Both the position numbers and the translations under genes were made by a program. From the NCBI GenBank assembly GCA_944326035.1, contig CALVCS010000010.1, positions 124,001 to 188,000 on the forward strand: 64,000 nucleotides of DNA. Direction: 5' to 3'. Shown in pieces: positions 1 through 7,328 of this stretch. Numbering within the stretch: the first letter of the stretch is position 1; every line of letters starts with the position of its first letter. The stretch is from an uncultured Alistipes sp. GTDB taxonomy: Bacteria > Bacteroidota > Bacteroidia > Bacteroidales > Rikenellaceae. The notes under the pieces were generated by a model. It was not told the DNA's origin and ran no database searches. It saw nothing but the letters and a program-made list of their open reading frames with translations.

Positions 1-477
1 GCGTTTCATGCCCATGACCCGGGACCGGATTCGTTTGAAGAGTGCCAGCCCCACCCCGATCAAAATCAGTAACAACAGGGCATCTTTGATGAGCGAGAAG
101 TTGAAGGCCCGTTCGAAAATGGGGTGGACGTAGTAAGAGAAAAAGATGTCGACGTACAACGGAACACCTTCGCCTTTGAAGTAGACGTAGGTTTCGATCC
201 AGCCTACGGTAATCAACAAGAACCACCCCAGGGCAAAACTCGTGTGCATGTAACCCAGCAGGGGGTTGGTGCGCCAGATTTTGCGGTGCAGCAGGGATTC
301 GTTGATGATTTCGAGGATGGATTTCCAGGTCGCCCGGGTAGGCAACGAGCGCCAGAAAAGCCGTTTTTGCTCCCGACTCAGCCCTACGAACCAGTAGATA
401 TACTTGAACAGCAGGGTGATCAGCAGGAAAATGGCTCCGGCATAGAACGGAAGCACGAACAGTCTGAAATGTTCCAT
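1..477 (-). CDS. HdrE/NarI-like membrane subunit of an Hdr-type complex (partial)
   Basis: The reading frame starts at an ATG at 477 and runs off the left edge without a stop, so only about 159 N-terminal residues are visible. They contain three clear hydrophobic segments: a first near residues 6-29, a second after the motif NPLLGYMHTSFALG near residue 80, and a third ending in LLLILIGVGLALFKR near residue 150. The pattern of several membrane helices with spaced histidines resembles the cytochrome b-like membrane subunits (NarI/HdrE/QmoC) that connect Hdr-type complexes to quinones. The TAATG junction with the upstream ferredoxin gene (1 base shared) indicates translational coupling. Whether a soluble iron-sulfur domain follows further left cannot be seen. 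Family assignment is by context and topology. Confidence 0.6.
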   Translation of the reverse strand, partial: MEHFRLFVLPFYAGAIFLLITLLFKYIYWFVGLSREQKRLFWRSLPTRATWKSILEIINESLLHRKIWRTNPLLGYMHTSFALGWFLLITVGWIETYVYFKGEGVPLYVDIFFSYYVHPIFERAFNFSLIKDALLLLILIGVGLALFKRIRSRVMGMKR

Positions 478-812
478 TATCGCGAACGATTAGCTAAATG
501 TTTTTTGATGGTCAGCACGATCTGGCGGGTGTTGATTCCGCGCGGACAGGCCAGCCGACATTTCCCGCACAGCATGCATTTTTCCAGCTCCTCGGCCATA
601 CCTTGATATTCGCCTCGCCGTACCAGCGTATGGACTTTGCGCAGGCTGAACGAGGTGAAGTTAGCGGCTGTACAGGCCGCCGTACAGTTGCCGCAGGCGA
701 TGCAGGTCTGCAACTCCGGATACTCGCGCAGGAGTTCCTTGGAGTAGCTCATGTCGTTGCGGTCGATATCGATCGACCGGGGACGACTGATCGAATATCC
801 CCAGGAGGTCAT
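477..812 (-). CDS. 4Fe-4S ferredoxin-type subunit (HdrC-like, small)
   Basis: 111 residues with two four-cysteine motifs: CIACGNCTAAC near residue 37 and CMLCGKCRLACPRG near residue 80, the arrangement of HdrC-type dicluster subunits. No signal peptide, so cytoplasmic. It overlaps the HdrA-like gene by four bases (ATGA) and the membrane-subunit gene by one base, so the three are translationally coupled. The second motif ends in CPRG rather than the classical CP, as in other HdrC proteins. It probably relays electrons between the flavoprotein and the membrane partner. An internal ATG (MSYSKELL, residue 21) would also be a plausible start because the first 20 residues look unlike the family. 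Confidence 0.75.
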   Translation of the reverse strand: MTSWGYSISRPRSIDIDRNDMSYSKELLREYPELQTCIACGNCTAACTAANFTSFSLRKVHTLVRRGEYQGMAEELEKCMLCGKCRLACPRGINTRQIVLTIKKHLANRSR

Positions 813-1831
813 GGGCGTTTGGAATTAAGGGTTCGGGCTACCTGATAGGCGGCGGCAATGCCTTCGTTGATCGACTCTCCGATATTTTTGGGGGCCGTGA
901 CGGTCCCGGCATAGAACAGCCGCGGAGAGGAGGAACGGACATTGCCGGCAAATTGATTCAGTGGACGCAGAAAACCGCTCGGATACAGCTCGATGTGACG
1001 ATTCTGGCTGAAGGCTTCGTTGCTGGCTCCGGCCTGCATGCCGACGGCCAGGATCAGCATGTCGACGCTCATGCGTAACGGACGGCCGATAAGCGTGTCT
1101 TCGGCTTTGATATGGATGCGGTGATCGATGGTCGGCGAGGCCTCCGAGATACGCCCCCGAATAAAATGGATGTTGTATTGTTGCTGGGCCTGGCGATACA
1201 GCTCTTCGTAGCCCGGCCCGAACATCCGCATGTCCATGTAGAAGCTGAAAATCTCGGCGTCGGGAATCTGTTGTTTGACTTCGATGGCCTGTTTGACCCC
1301 CGTGATGCAGCAGACGCGCGAACAGTGTCGCTGATTGACTTTTTCATCCCGGGAGCCTACGCAGTGCAGAAAAGCGACGGTTTTGGGGGTCTGGCCGTTG
1401 GCCATGCGGACCCCACCCTCGCGGAACATGCGTTCGACATCGACCGTGGTATAGACGTTGTCGTAGAGGCCGTAGCCGTACTCCTCTTTGCGTTCGGCCG
1501 GGAAAATGTCGAAACCGGAAGCAACCACTACGGCTTCGGCTTCCAGATGACGGCCGTCGGTGAGGGTGACGCCTCGGCCCTCTTCTTCGATGCCGGAGAC
1601 CGTCGTGGCGGTATGTACCTCGGTCGAGGTACTGCCCAGTCGGTTCCGTAAGTCGTCGAGTACTTCATGAGCGGGCGTCATGGTGGGGAAAAGCCGGTCC
1701 CAGCGGCATAACTTGCCGCCCAGCGACTCCTCTTTTTCGATGAGTACCGGTTTGAATCCCAATTCGTCCAGGGTGATGGCCGTCTGCATGCCGGCGACCC
1801 CGCCCCCGATAATGATTACGCGTCCTGTCAT
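809..1831 (-). CDS. HdrA-like FAD-dependent oxidoreductase subunit
   Basis: 340 residues. The N-terminus carries a dinucleotide-binding fold (VIIIGGGVAGMQTAITL). A cysteine-rich segment around residues 155-175 (LHCVGSRDEKVNQRHCSRVCC) is the signature of the HdrA/QmoA family and holds its [4Fe-4S] cluster. The protein is shorter than archaeal HdrA and lacks added ferredoxin domains at its C-terminus; here those are supplied by the separate downstream ferredoxin gene. It lies 21 bases after the HdrB-like gene in the same minus-strand operon. Expected role: flavin site of a soluble heterodisulfide-reductase-like electron-transfer complex. The physiological donor and acceptor are unknown; methanogen cofactors are not expected in this organism. 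Confidence 0.85.
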   Translation of the reverse strand: MTGRVIIIGGGVAGMQTAITLDELGFKPVLIEKEESLGGKLCRWDRLFPTMTPAHEVLDDLRNRLGSTSTEVHTATTVSGIEEEGRGVTLTDGRHLEAEAVVVASGFDIFPAERKEEYGYGLYDNVYTTVDVERMFREGGVRMANGQTPKTVAFLHCVGSRDEKVNQRHCSRVCCITGVKQAIEVKQQIPDAEIFSFYMDMRMFGPGYEELYRQAQQQYNIHFIRGRISEASPTIDHRIHIKAEDTLIGRPLRMSVDMLILAVGMQAGASNEAFSQNRHIELYPSGFLRPLNQFAGNVRSSSPRLFYAGTVTAPKNIGESINEGIAAAYQVARTLNSKRP

Positions 1832-1852
1832 AGGTTTGCTTCGTTGCGAAAG

Positions 1853-2911
1853 TTATTTCGTATAGCAGCCGATGAGCGAGTCTTCGGGCTTGCCGATGAA
1901 TTTTCCGTTTTTACCCAGGTATTTGGCTCCCGGGTCATATTCGATGCCCATTTTGTCGAGCAGCGGTTCGACGGCCACCTGGTGCAGCTGCATCCCCAGA
2001 TCCCAGGGATCGTAGCCCAGGACCAGACCGGCCATCTCTTCGTAGGTCAGGACCGGAATGCCGTGACCGTCCTGTCCGTAGAGGGTACCTTCCATTTCCG
2101 AAATGGCGTATTGCCAACGGTCGAGGAACATCGTACACCCCGGACAGTTGGCGACGATGAAATCGGGTTTATAGGGGGCCATCGACTCCAGTTTTTTCTT
2201 GGAGTTGGCGACCGGACAACCCCGGTTGGCCTGGACCAGATAGTTGCGGAAACCGAAACCGCAGCAGTGACGCCGTTCCGGATAGTCGATGCATTCGCCG
2301 CCCCAGGCTTCCACCATTCCCGAAAGAACGTACGGGAATTCCGATCCGCCGACCCCGACTTTCGGGAAGATCTTGGCGTAATGACAGCCGATGTGATCGA
2401 CGACCTTGAGCGGTTCTCCGGTCTGGACGTTGATCAGTTTGTGTTTGGCCTGCGCGGCGATCTGGTGGCGGTGATGAAAGATAATGTCGGATGTATGGGC
2501 CAGGTTTTTCGGCTTTTTGAACTCGCGGCCGGTCGCTTTGTAGAGATATTCGTGGGCTTTTTCCTCCTGTTCCGGGAATTCGTGCCACATCTCCAGCGCT
2601 TCGGAGTAGATCCCGAAGGAGGTGATACAGGAGGAGACGAAGTTTTCGTATCCGGCTTCGGTCATTAGGGCAAACTGACGGGCCACGACGGTCATGATCG
2701 TGTCCAACGGAACGATGTCGGAGTGGTAACCGATCCCGGTGCAGGAGGTGTGACGGGCATCGTCCAGAATGTCGCGTCCCAGATCATTCCCCAAAATGTG
2801 TAGAAAGGCCGCTTCGGACCCCGGGAAAAAGTTCTGGCGAATGCAACTGCGGGCATAATAGTAGTGGTCGTCCGCAATATCTTTCTGATATTCTTTCCAA
2901 GAGATTTTCAT
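1853..2911 (-). CDS. HdrB-like subunit with CCG cysteine-rich domains
   Basis: 352 residues. The C-terminal half has the full CCG signature: CHYAK, then CCGFGFR, then NCPGC, the ligand set of the noncubane [4Fe-4S] clusters described for HdrB. The N-terminal copy (HTSCTGIGYH) is degenerate, so possibly only one such cluster is bound. No membrane segment. It starts 9 bases after the HdrC-like gene ends and precedes the HdrA-like gene. In HdrABC this subunit reduces the disulfide substrate; in Bacteroidota the substrate is not known. Oddity: the C-terminal 60 residues after the second CCG domain (ending SLIGCYTK) form an extra tail that I do not recognise. Confidence 0.85.
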   Translation of the reverse strand: MKISWKEYQKDIADDHYYYARSCIRQNFFPGSEAAFLHILGNDLGRDILDDARHTSCTGIGYHSDIVPLDTIMTVVARQFALMTEAGYENFVSSCITSFGIYSEALEMWHEFPEQEEKAHEYLYKATGREFKKPKNLAHTSDIIFHHRHQIAAQAKHKLINVQTGEPLKVVDHIGCHYAKIFPKVGVGGSEFPYVLSGMVEAWGGECIDYPERRHCCGFGFRNYLVQANRGCPVANSKKKLESMAPYKPDFIVANCPGCTMFLDRWQYAISEMEGTLYGQDGHGIPVLTYEEMAGLVLGYDPWDLGMQLHQVAVEPLLDKMGIEYDPGAKYLGKNGKFIGKPEDSLIGCYTK

Positions 2912-2920
2912 GATGGTCGA

Positions 2921-3616
2921 TTATTGGTGGGACCCGTTGTCGGTCGTATAGATGTAGCGGAAATACTCTTCGTCCGCGCCGTTAAAACCCATTTCGATGG
3001 CTTTTTGCTCCGAACATTTTTCCAGGTTGTCGAAAAAGTCGTCGCAGCCGGTTACTTTCAGGATGTTGTGGAGTTCGGCCATGCTCTGGTCGTCGATCTT
3101 GCGGACGGCGCCCGGACCTTCCTGGCGGTAGTTGTCTCCGAAGCGTTCGAAGACATCCCGATCGTGTTCGTAGACCCATTTCCAGACGGGCCCCTGTTCC
3201 GGATGGAGTTCCGGGTCGATCAGCTTGGGCATGAGGCAGTAGCCCGTATTGAGGATGTTTTGGCCGATGGTGCGTTTCAAGGCCAGTTGTTGTCGGCCCT
3301 TCTCGCTGTACACGAAAAAGCCCAGCCGCTGAGAGAGGCTACGCAACGATTGGATGATATAGGCCGGCGTGTTGCCTCTCGGGCAGCGCGGACGGCAGGA
3401 CATGCATTCGCCGCAATACCAGATCGTATCGCTTTTGAGCAGCTCTTCGATGGCCCGATCGTCCTGGGTTTGTACCGTGTCGACGATCTGACGGGGGTCG
3501 TAATTGTAGAATTCGGCCGATGGGCACACCCCGGTGCAGATGCCGCAATTCATGCAGGCGGTCAGCCCCTCCTTCATGCGCACATCTTCCATCAGCATAT
3601 CGAAATATTTCCCCAT
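2921..3616 (-). CDS. HdrC-like 4Fe-4S dicluster subunit
   Basis: 231 residues from the ATG at 3616. Two cluster motifs, CMNCGICTGVCP and CGECMSCRPRCPRG, lie within the first 80 residues, followed by a helical C-terminal half of unknown role. First gene of the operon hdrC-hdrB-hdrA-ferredoxin-membrane subunit. A more upstream in-frame ATG at 3649 is rejected because it lies only a few bases from the -7 promoter box at 3652-3659, so it would be at or before the transcription start. The C-terminal tail (about 130 residues after the clusters) makes this longer than minimal HdrC proteins and may contact HdrB. Cytoplasmic. Confidence 0.85.
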   Translation of the reverse strand: MGKYFDMLMEDVRMKEGLTACMNCGICTGVCPSAEFYNYDPRQIVDTVQTQDDRAIEELLKSDTIWYCGECMSCRPRCPRGNTPAYIIQSLRSLSQRLGFFVYSEKGRQQLALKRTIGQNILNTGYCLMPKLIDPELHPEQGPVWKWVYEHDRDVFERFGDNYRQEGPGAVRKIDDQSMAELHNILKVTGCDDFFDNLEKCSEQKAIEMGFNGADEEYFRYIYTTDNGSHQ

Positions 3617-3651
3617 GATAGTTTCCTTAGTGGATACAGTTTTCAACATAA

Positions 3652-3659
3652 CAAATGTA
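3652..3659 (-). promoter_or_regulatory. Promoter -7 box of the Hdr-like operon
   Basis: Read on the minus strand the box is TACATTTG, a perfect TAnnTTTG, with TTTC about 16 bases upstream as a poor -33 element. It places the start of transcription near 3645 and gives a leader of about 30 bases, which supports the start codon at 3616. Confidence 0.7.
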
Positions 3660-3810
3660 CGGATCCCCGGGCACAGAAAGATACCGCGGAAAGCGTATTT
3701 TGGCTAAGTATAAATACGTATTCCCTTTAGGGCGGGGCTTTTAGCGATTGAGTGTCTGAAAAATAGATCCTCCAGGTCGGGCCCGGGGCGGGAATCTGAC
3801 GGGATTTGTT

Positions 3811-3818
3811 TACCTTTG
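3811..3818 (+). promoter_or_regulatory. Promoter -7 box of folE
   Basis: TACCTTTG matches the Bacteroidota TAnnTTTG consensus 20 bases before the folE ATG. No TTTG at the right distance for -33 is visible. Confidence 0.6.
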
Positions 3819-3837
3819 TCTTCTCAAGCTGTCTATC

Positions 3838-4434
3838 ATGGAATCGAATTACGAGCTTTGTGAACGTTACGACGCGGAAAAAATCGCCCGTCTGTCGGAA
3901 CACTATCGGGAAATCTTGAAGCTGTTGGGCGAAGACCCGACGCGCGAAGGGTTGTTGAAAACCCCGGAACGGATGGCCAAATCGATGTGTTTTCTGACGC
4001 AGGGGTATGAACAGAATCCGGTCGATATTCTTTTGTCCGCCAAATTTACCGAAGAGTATAAACAGATGGTCTTGGTCAAAGACATCGAACTCTATTCGAT
4101 GTGTGAGCATCATCTGCTTCCGTTTTACGGTAAGGCCCATGTGGCGTATGTGCCCAACGGATACATCACGGGATTGTCGAAGATCGCCCGGGTGGTGGAA
4201 GCCTTTGCGCGCCGGCTGCAGGTACAGGAACGGCTGACCGTACAGATTCGGGATTGCATTCAGGAGGCACTCAACCCGCTGGGGGTGGCCGTTGTGATTG
4301 AAGCCAACCACATGTGCATGCAGATGCGGGGGGTTCAAAAACAACATTCCGTGACGACCACTTCGGCCTTTACCGGGATCTTCCTCTCTCAGATCCAGAC
4401 GAGGCAGGAGTTTATGCACCTGATCGGCCAGTAA
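3838..4434 (+). CDS. folE: GTP cyclohydrolase I
   Basis: 198 residues, full length. Converts GTP to 7,8-dihydroneopterin triphosphate, the first step of tetrahydrofolate (and pterin) synthesis. The motif MCEHHLLPF (C89, H91, H92) and C160 in NHMCMQMRG are the zinc ligands and active-site residues of the FolE type I family; the segments [15 protein letters not shown] and RLQVQERLT are also characteristic. It is a single-gene unit transcribed away from the Hdr-like operon, with its own -7 box and a short leader. Cytoplasmic decamer by family knowledge. Confidence 0.97.
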   Translation: MESNYELCERYDAEKIARLSEHYREILKLLGEDPTREGLLKTPERMAKSMCFLTQGYEQNPVDILLSAKFTEEYKQMVLVKDIELYSMCEHHLLPFYGKAHVAYVPNGYITGLSKIARVVEAFARRLQVQERLTVQIRDCIQEALNPLGVAVVIEANHMCMQMRGVQKQHSVTTTSAFTGIFLSQIQTRQEFMHLIGQ

Positions 4435-4470
4435 GTCCCTGCGGGACGTGAGGAGCAGGCGGCTCCCCAT

Positions 4471-4771
4471 CGGAAGAGGAACTGAGAACAGGGCCGTTCA
4501 GTCGGAAGTTGCGGTTTTTTTCAGTTGGGAGATGCGGGCCGAGCTGTTGGGTCGGGAGATGTGGACTGGGTGTTTTAGTCAAGAGATGTGGGCCGGTCTT
4601 TGGGTTCGGGCGGTTGAATTGGATGATGCGTATCGGGTGGTTCAAGTGGGCGAAGTCGTGAACCAGGGGTCTTTCGTACGGGAAAAAGAGAGAAAGGTCG
4701 GACGGTTCAATCAGAAGAATACAGGGCGAGCTTGTTAATCGGAAGAGGAACTGAGAATTGGGCGATTTAGT
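4471..4771. repeat. Direct repeat pair, 18 bases exact
   Basis: CGGAAGAGGAACTGAGAA occurs at 4471-4488 and again at 4740-4757. The match extends imperfectly for another 20 bases or so into a segment with GGGC, TT and AGTCG spaced alike. The two copies flank the 27-base tandem array. Confidence 0.8.
4527..4660. repeat. Degenerate tandem array, 27-base period
   Basis: Units begin at 4527, 4554, 4581 and 4608, exactly 27 bases apart, and a shorter unit begins at 4635. Each begins GGGAGATG or a variant (AAGAGATG, GGGCGGTT) and ends in GTC, TTC or ATC. Only the period and unit ends are well kept, so the array is old or under weak constraint. Confidence 0.7.
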
Positions 4772-4900
4772 CGCAATGTTGTGAGAGGTAGACCGTATGG
4801 TCCATTTGGATGTCGGACACAGAGATCGCTCGTAGTCGCGCAGCGCATTCCGGATGTACTTGGAGTAACGCAGGCTCTCCCTCTGCGGGGGTGAATAATA

Positions 4901-4933
4901 AAAGAGGAAGTCTCTCAAGGAGACTTCCTCTTT
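4901..4933 (-). terminator. Terminator of the ompA-pyrH-frr operon
   Basis: A 14-base-pair stem (4901-4914 with 4920-4933, loop TCAAG) lies 31 bases after the frr stop; on the minus strand it is followed by TTTATTATT. Confidence 0.85.
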
Positions 4934-4963
4934 CTTTGATGGGACATAAAAAGAGGTCCCTAA

Positions 4964-5524
4964 TTAGACGGTCATGATCTCTTTTTCCTTTTCGGCGAGC
5001 AGTTCTTCGACTTTTTTGGCGTATTTGTCGGTCAGCTTCTGGGTGGAATCTTCCCCATCCTTCGAAACGTCTTCCGGCATCCCCTCTTTTTGCGCTTTTT
5101 TAAAGGCTTCTACCGCGTCGCGACGAATGCTGCGCAAGCTGATACGGGCAGTTTCGGCGCTGGCTTTGATCTGTTTGACCAGATCTTTACGGCGTTCTTC
5201 GGTCAGCGGCGGAATGTTCAGCCGAATGTGTTCCCCGTTGTTGGAGGGGGTCAGACCGATGTTGGCCACCAAAATGGCTTTCTCGATCAGCGGAATCATT
5301 TTCTTTTCCCAGGGTTGTACCAGAACGGTACGGGCGTCCGGAACGGTGACACTGGCAACTTGCGACACCGGCGTCTCACTGCCGTAATAATCTACGGTAA
5401 TGCCGTTCAAAATATTGACGCTGGCTTTGCCGGCGCGAACCGAGGCCAACTCTTCAGCCAAGTGGTCGATGGTTTTGTCCATTTTTGCCTTGGCGGCATC
5501 TAATATGGTCTTGGATTCTATCAT
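4964..5524 (-). CDS. frr: Ribosome recycling factor
   Basis: 186 residues from the ATG at 5524, the normal length for RRF. With EF-G it splits the post-termination ribosome. Family hallmarks are the N-terminal helix with RAGKASVNILNGITVDYYG, the segment NIPPLTEERRKDLVKQ, and RRDAVEAFKKAQKEG in the long C-terminal helix. A longer frame starting at 5563 is rejected because its extra 13 residues are absent from the family. Third gene of the minus-strand operon ompA-pyrH-frr; pyrH-frr adjacency is widespread in bacteria. It ends just before a strong hairpin terminator. Confidence 0.97.
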   Translation of the reverse strand: MIESKTILDAAKAKMDKTIDHLAEELASVRAGKASVNILNGITVDYYGSETPVSQVASVTVPDARTVLVQPWEKKMIPLIEKAILVANIGLTPSNNGEHIRLNIPPLTEERRKDLVKQIKASAETARISLRSIRRDAVEAFKKAQKEGMPEDVSKDGEDSTQKLTDKYAKKVEELLAEKEKEIMTV

Positions 5525-5606
5525 ATGAAGTAAGGTTTTGTTATGGCTTGATGGAAAAATCACCCGAAAAGGGTTGAATGTCTGCGGTCCATTGGAACGG
5601 GAACGA

Positions 5607-6317
5607 TTACTCGTTGACCAGCGTGCCGATCGGTTTCCCGGCCACGACCTGGGCCAGGTTGCCCGGCGTGTCCATGTCGAAAACTACGATGGGCAGACCG
5701 TTCTCTTTGCAGAGGGTAAAGGCCGTGAGATCCATGACTTTGAGCTGACGGCGATACACCTCGTCGAAAGAAATGCGGTCGAATTTGGTGGCGGTAGGAT
5801 CTTTTTCCGGGTCGGCCGTATAGACCCCGTCCACCCGGGTTCCCTTGAGCAGCACATCGGCTTCGATTTCCACGCCGCGCAGAGCAGCTGCGGTATCGGT
5901 CGTGAAATAGGGGTTTCCGGTGCCGCCGGCGATGATGACGATCACCCCTGATGCCATCAGTTCCAGCGCTTTGGCTTTGCTGTACAGCTCGCCGACAGGT
6001 TCCATGCGAATCGAGGTGAGAACGCGGGCGCGGGCGCCTTCGCTTTCCAGGGCGGTTTGCAGGGCCAGGGAGTTGATGACCGTGGCCAGCATCCCCATCT
6101 GATCCCCCTTGACGCGGTCGAAACCGCGTTTTACGCCGCTCAGCCCGCGGAAAATGTTGCCGCCGCCGATGACGATCCCGATCTCAACGCCGCTTTCGGC
6201 AGCTGCCTTGATCTGGGTGGCATATTGGGTCAATACGTCGGTCGAAAGACCATATTTTTGAGCGCCCATGAGCGATTCCCCGCTCAGTTTTAATAGAATA
6301 CGTTTATAGGCCGGCAT
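5607..6317 (-). CDS. pyrH: UMP kinase
   Basis: 236 residues. Phosphorylates UMP to UDP with ATP and belongs to the amino-acid-kinase fold. Diagnostic segments are KRILLKLSGESL at the N-terminus, IVIGGGNIFRG (nucleotide loop), GTGNPYFTTDTAAALR (UMP/ATP site) and GVYTADPEKDP. It lies 27 bases after the OmpA-like gene and 82 bases before frr, in one minus-strand unit. Cytoplasmic hexamer by family knowledge. Nothing unusual in length or key residues. Confidence 0.97.
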   Translation of the reverse strand: MPAYKRILLKLSGESLMGAQKYGLSTDVLTQYATQIKAAAESGVEIGIVIGGGNIFRGLSGVKRGFDRVKGDQMGMLATVINSLALQTALESEGARARVLTSIRMEPVGELYSKAKALELMASGVIVIIAGGTGNPYFTTDTAAALRGVEIEADVLLKGTRVDGVYTADPEKDPTATKFDRISFDEVYRRQLKVMDLTAFTLCKENGLPIVVFDMDTPGNLAQVVAGKPIGTLVNE

Positions 6318-6344
6318 GGTGTGAGTGTGTATATCGGTGAAAAT

Positions 6345-7199
6345 TTATTTGGTGTTTTCCATGATTTGCATCAGTTCATCCAGCTTGGGCGTGAGGATGA
6401 TATCCGTACGGCGGTTTTTGGCGCGGGCTTCGGCGGTTTTGGCCGGGTCTACCGGCAGCGATTCCCCCCGACCGGCCGCGATGATCCGACTGGGCTGGAT
6501 GGCCTTGTTTTCCAACAACAGGCGCACAACGGTCGTCGCCCGTTTGGCACTCAGGTCGAGATTATCCTGCAGTTGGCCGTTGGGACGATAGGGAACATCG
6601 TCGGTGTGACCTTCCACCATCACGTTGATATCGGGGTTCTGGGCCAGCACCGTCGACAGATCGCGAACGGCCCGGGCTCCATTGGGGTCGATGGCAAAGC
6701 TCCCCGAACGGAACAACAATTTGTCCTCCATGGAGACATACACATTGCCGTTCTTGATCGAAATCGACAACCCTTTGCCTTCGAAACCGGTCAGGGCGTC
6801 GGCTACTTTGCGGCGGATATTGTTGATCGCCTCTTCACGGCTACGCAACATGGCTTCCAGCTCGTTGACCCGACGAGAGCGTTCGTTCAGCTCCAGTTGG
6901 TTGTTTTCCAGCTCCTTGAGCATGCGTGCCGCCTCGGCCGATCCGTCGGCCAGCAGTTTTTGATAACGTTGCTGCAGCGCCACATAGTTGTTGTGCAACC
7001 GAACGGTGTCGGCAACCAGACGCTGTTTTTCCAACGTCAGAGCATCGTTACGTTCGGCCAACTCCTCGTTGCGTTGCTGAGCCGAGGCCAATTCGCTATC
7101 CAAACGCAGGGCTTCGGCCTTCATCGAGTTGAACTTCTTGGTCGAGACGCAGCCGCTCAGAATCAGAACGGTGAATATGGCGAAAACCGTTTTTCTCAT
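6345..7199 (-). CDS. OmpA-family outer-membrane lipoprotein
   Basis: 284 residues. A lipoprotein signal peptide ends in LILSGC with the lipidated cysteine at residue 17. Residues about 25-140 form a long charged heptad-rich coiled coil (many ELAERND- and LERS-like blocks). The C-terminal 120 residues are an OmpA peptidoglycan-binding domain with VEGHTDDVPY and AKRATTVVRLLL. It should tether the outer membrane to the cell wall. It is the first gene of the unit with pyrH and frr, an unusual partner for these two translation/nucleotide genes. A possible -7 box, TATCTTCG, is at 7231-7238. Confidence 0.88.
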   Translation of the reverse strand: MRKTVFAIFTVLILSGCVSTKKFNSMKAEALRLDSELASAQQRNEELAERNDALTLEKQRLVADTVRLHNNYVALQQRYQKLLADGSAEAARMLKELENNQLELNERSRRVNELEAMLRSREEAINNIRRKVADALTGFEGKGLSISIKNGNVYVSMEDKLLFRSGSFAIDPNGARAVRDLSTVLAQNPDINVMVEGHTDDVPYRPNGQLQDNLDLSAKRATTVVRLLLENKAIQPSRIIAAGRGESLPVDPAKTAEARAKNRRTDIILTPKLDELMQIMENTK

Positions 7200-7230
7200 G
7201 TCTATCGAATTTAGGAGAGATTCTTTGCCA

Positions 7231-7238
7231 CGAAGATA
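7231..7238 (-). promoter_or_regulatory. Possible -7 box of the ompA-pyrH-frr unit
   Basis: Read on the minus strand the box is TATCTTCG, one base off TAnnTTTG, 31 bases before the ATG. No clear -33 element. Confidence 0.4.
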
Positions 7239-7302
7239 CGAAAAAGTTTTGGGATTCCCGGTATGTGCCTCAGTTTCGGGAGGGTTTCTGACGATCTTTT
7301 CC

Positions 7303-7310
7303 TATCTTTG
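7303..7310 (+). promoter_or_regulatory. Promoter -7 box of dxs
   Basis: TATCTTTG, a perfect TAnnTTTG, 18 bases before the dxs ATG, implying a leader of only about 12 bases. TTTC at 7285 is the nearest upstream half-match. Confidence 0.65.
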
Positions 7311-7328
7311 TACGTTTAACACAGGGAA

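Larger units (their letters stand above)
4435..4900. other. Intergenic region with degenerate repeats, no convincing gene
   Basis: The 529-base gap between folE and frr has no credible gene. Open frames on both strands (about 96 codons on plus, about 168 on minus) are low-complexity translations of the repeat array and lack recognisable start signals. It holds an 18-base direct repeat (4471 and 4740), a 27-base-period tandem array (4527-4660) and the frr terminator at its right end. Confidence 0.6.

Noticed and set aside
4412-4918. 168-codon minus-strand frame between folE and frr
   Set aside because: It is the translation of the degenerate 27-base array (repeated PHLPT-like blocks), overlaps the end of folE and has no promoter.
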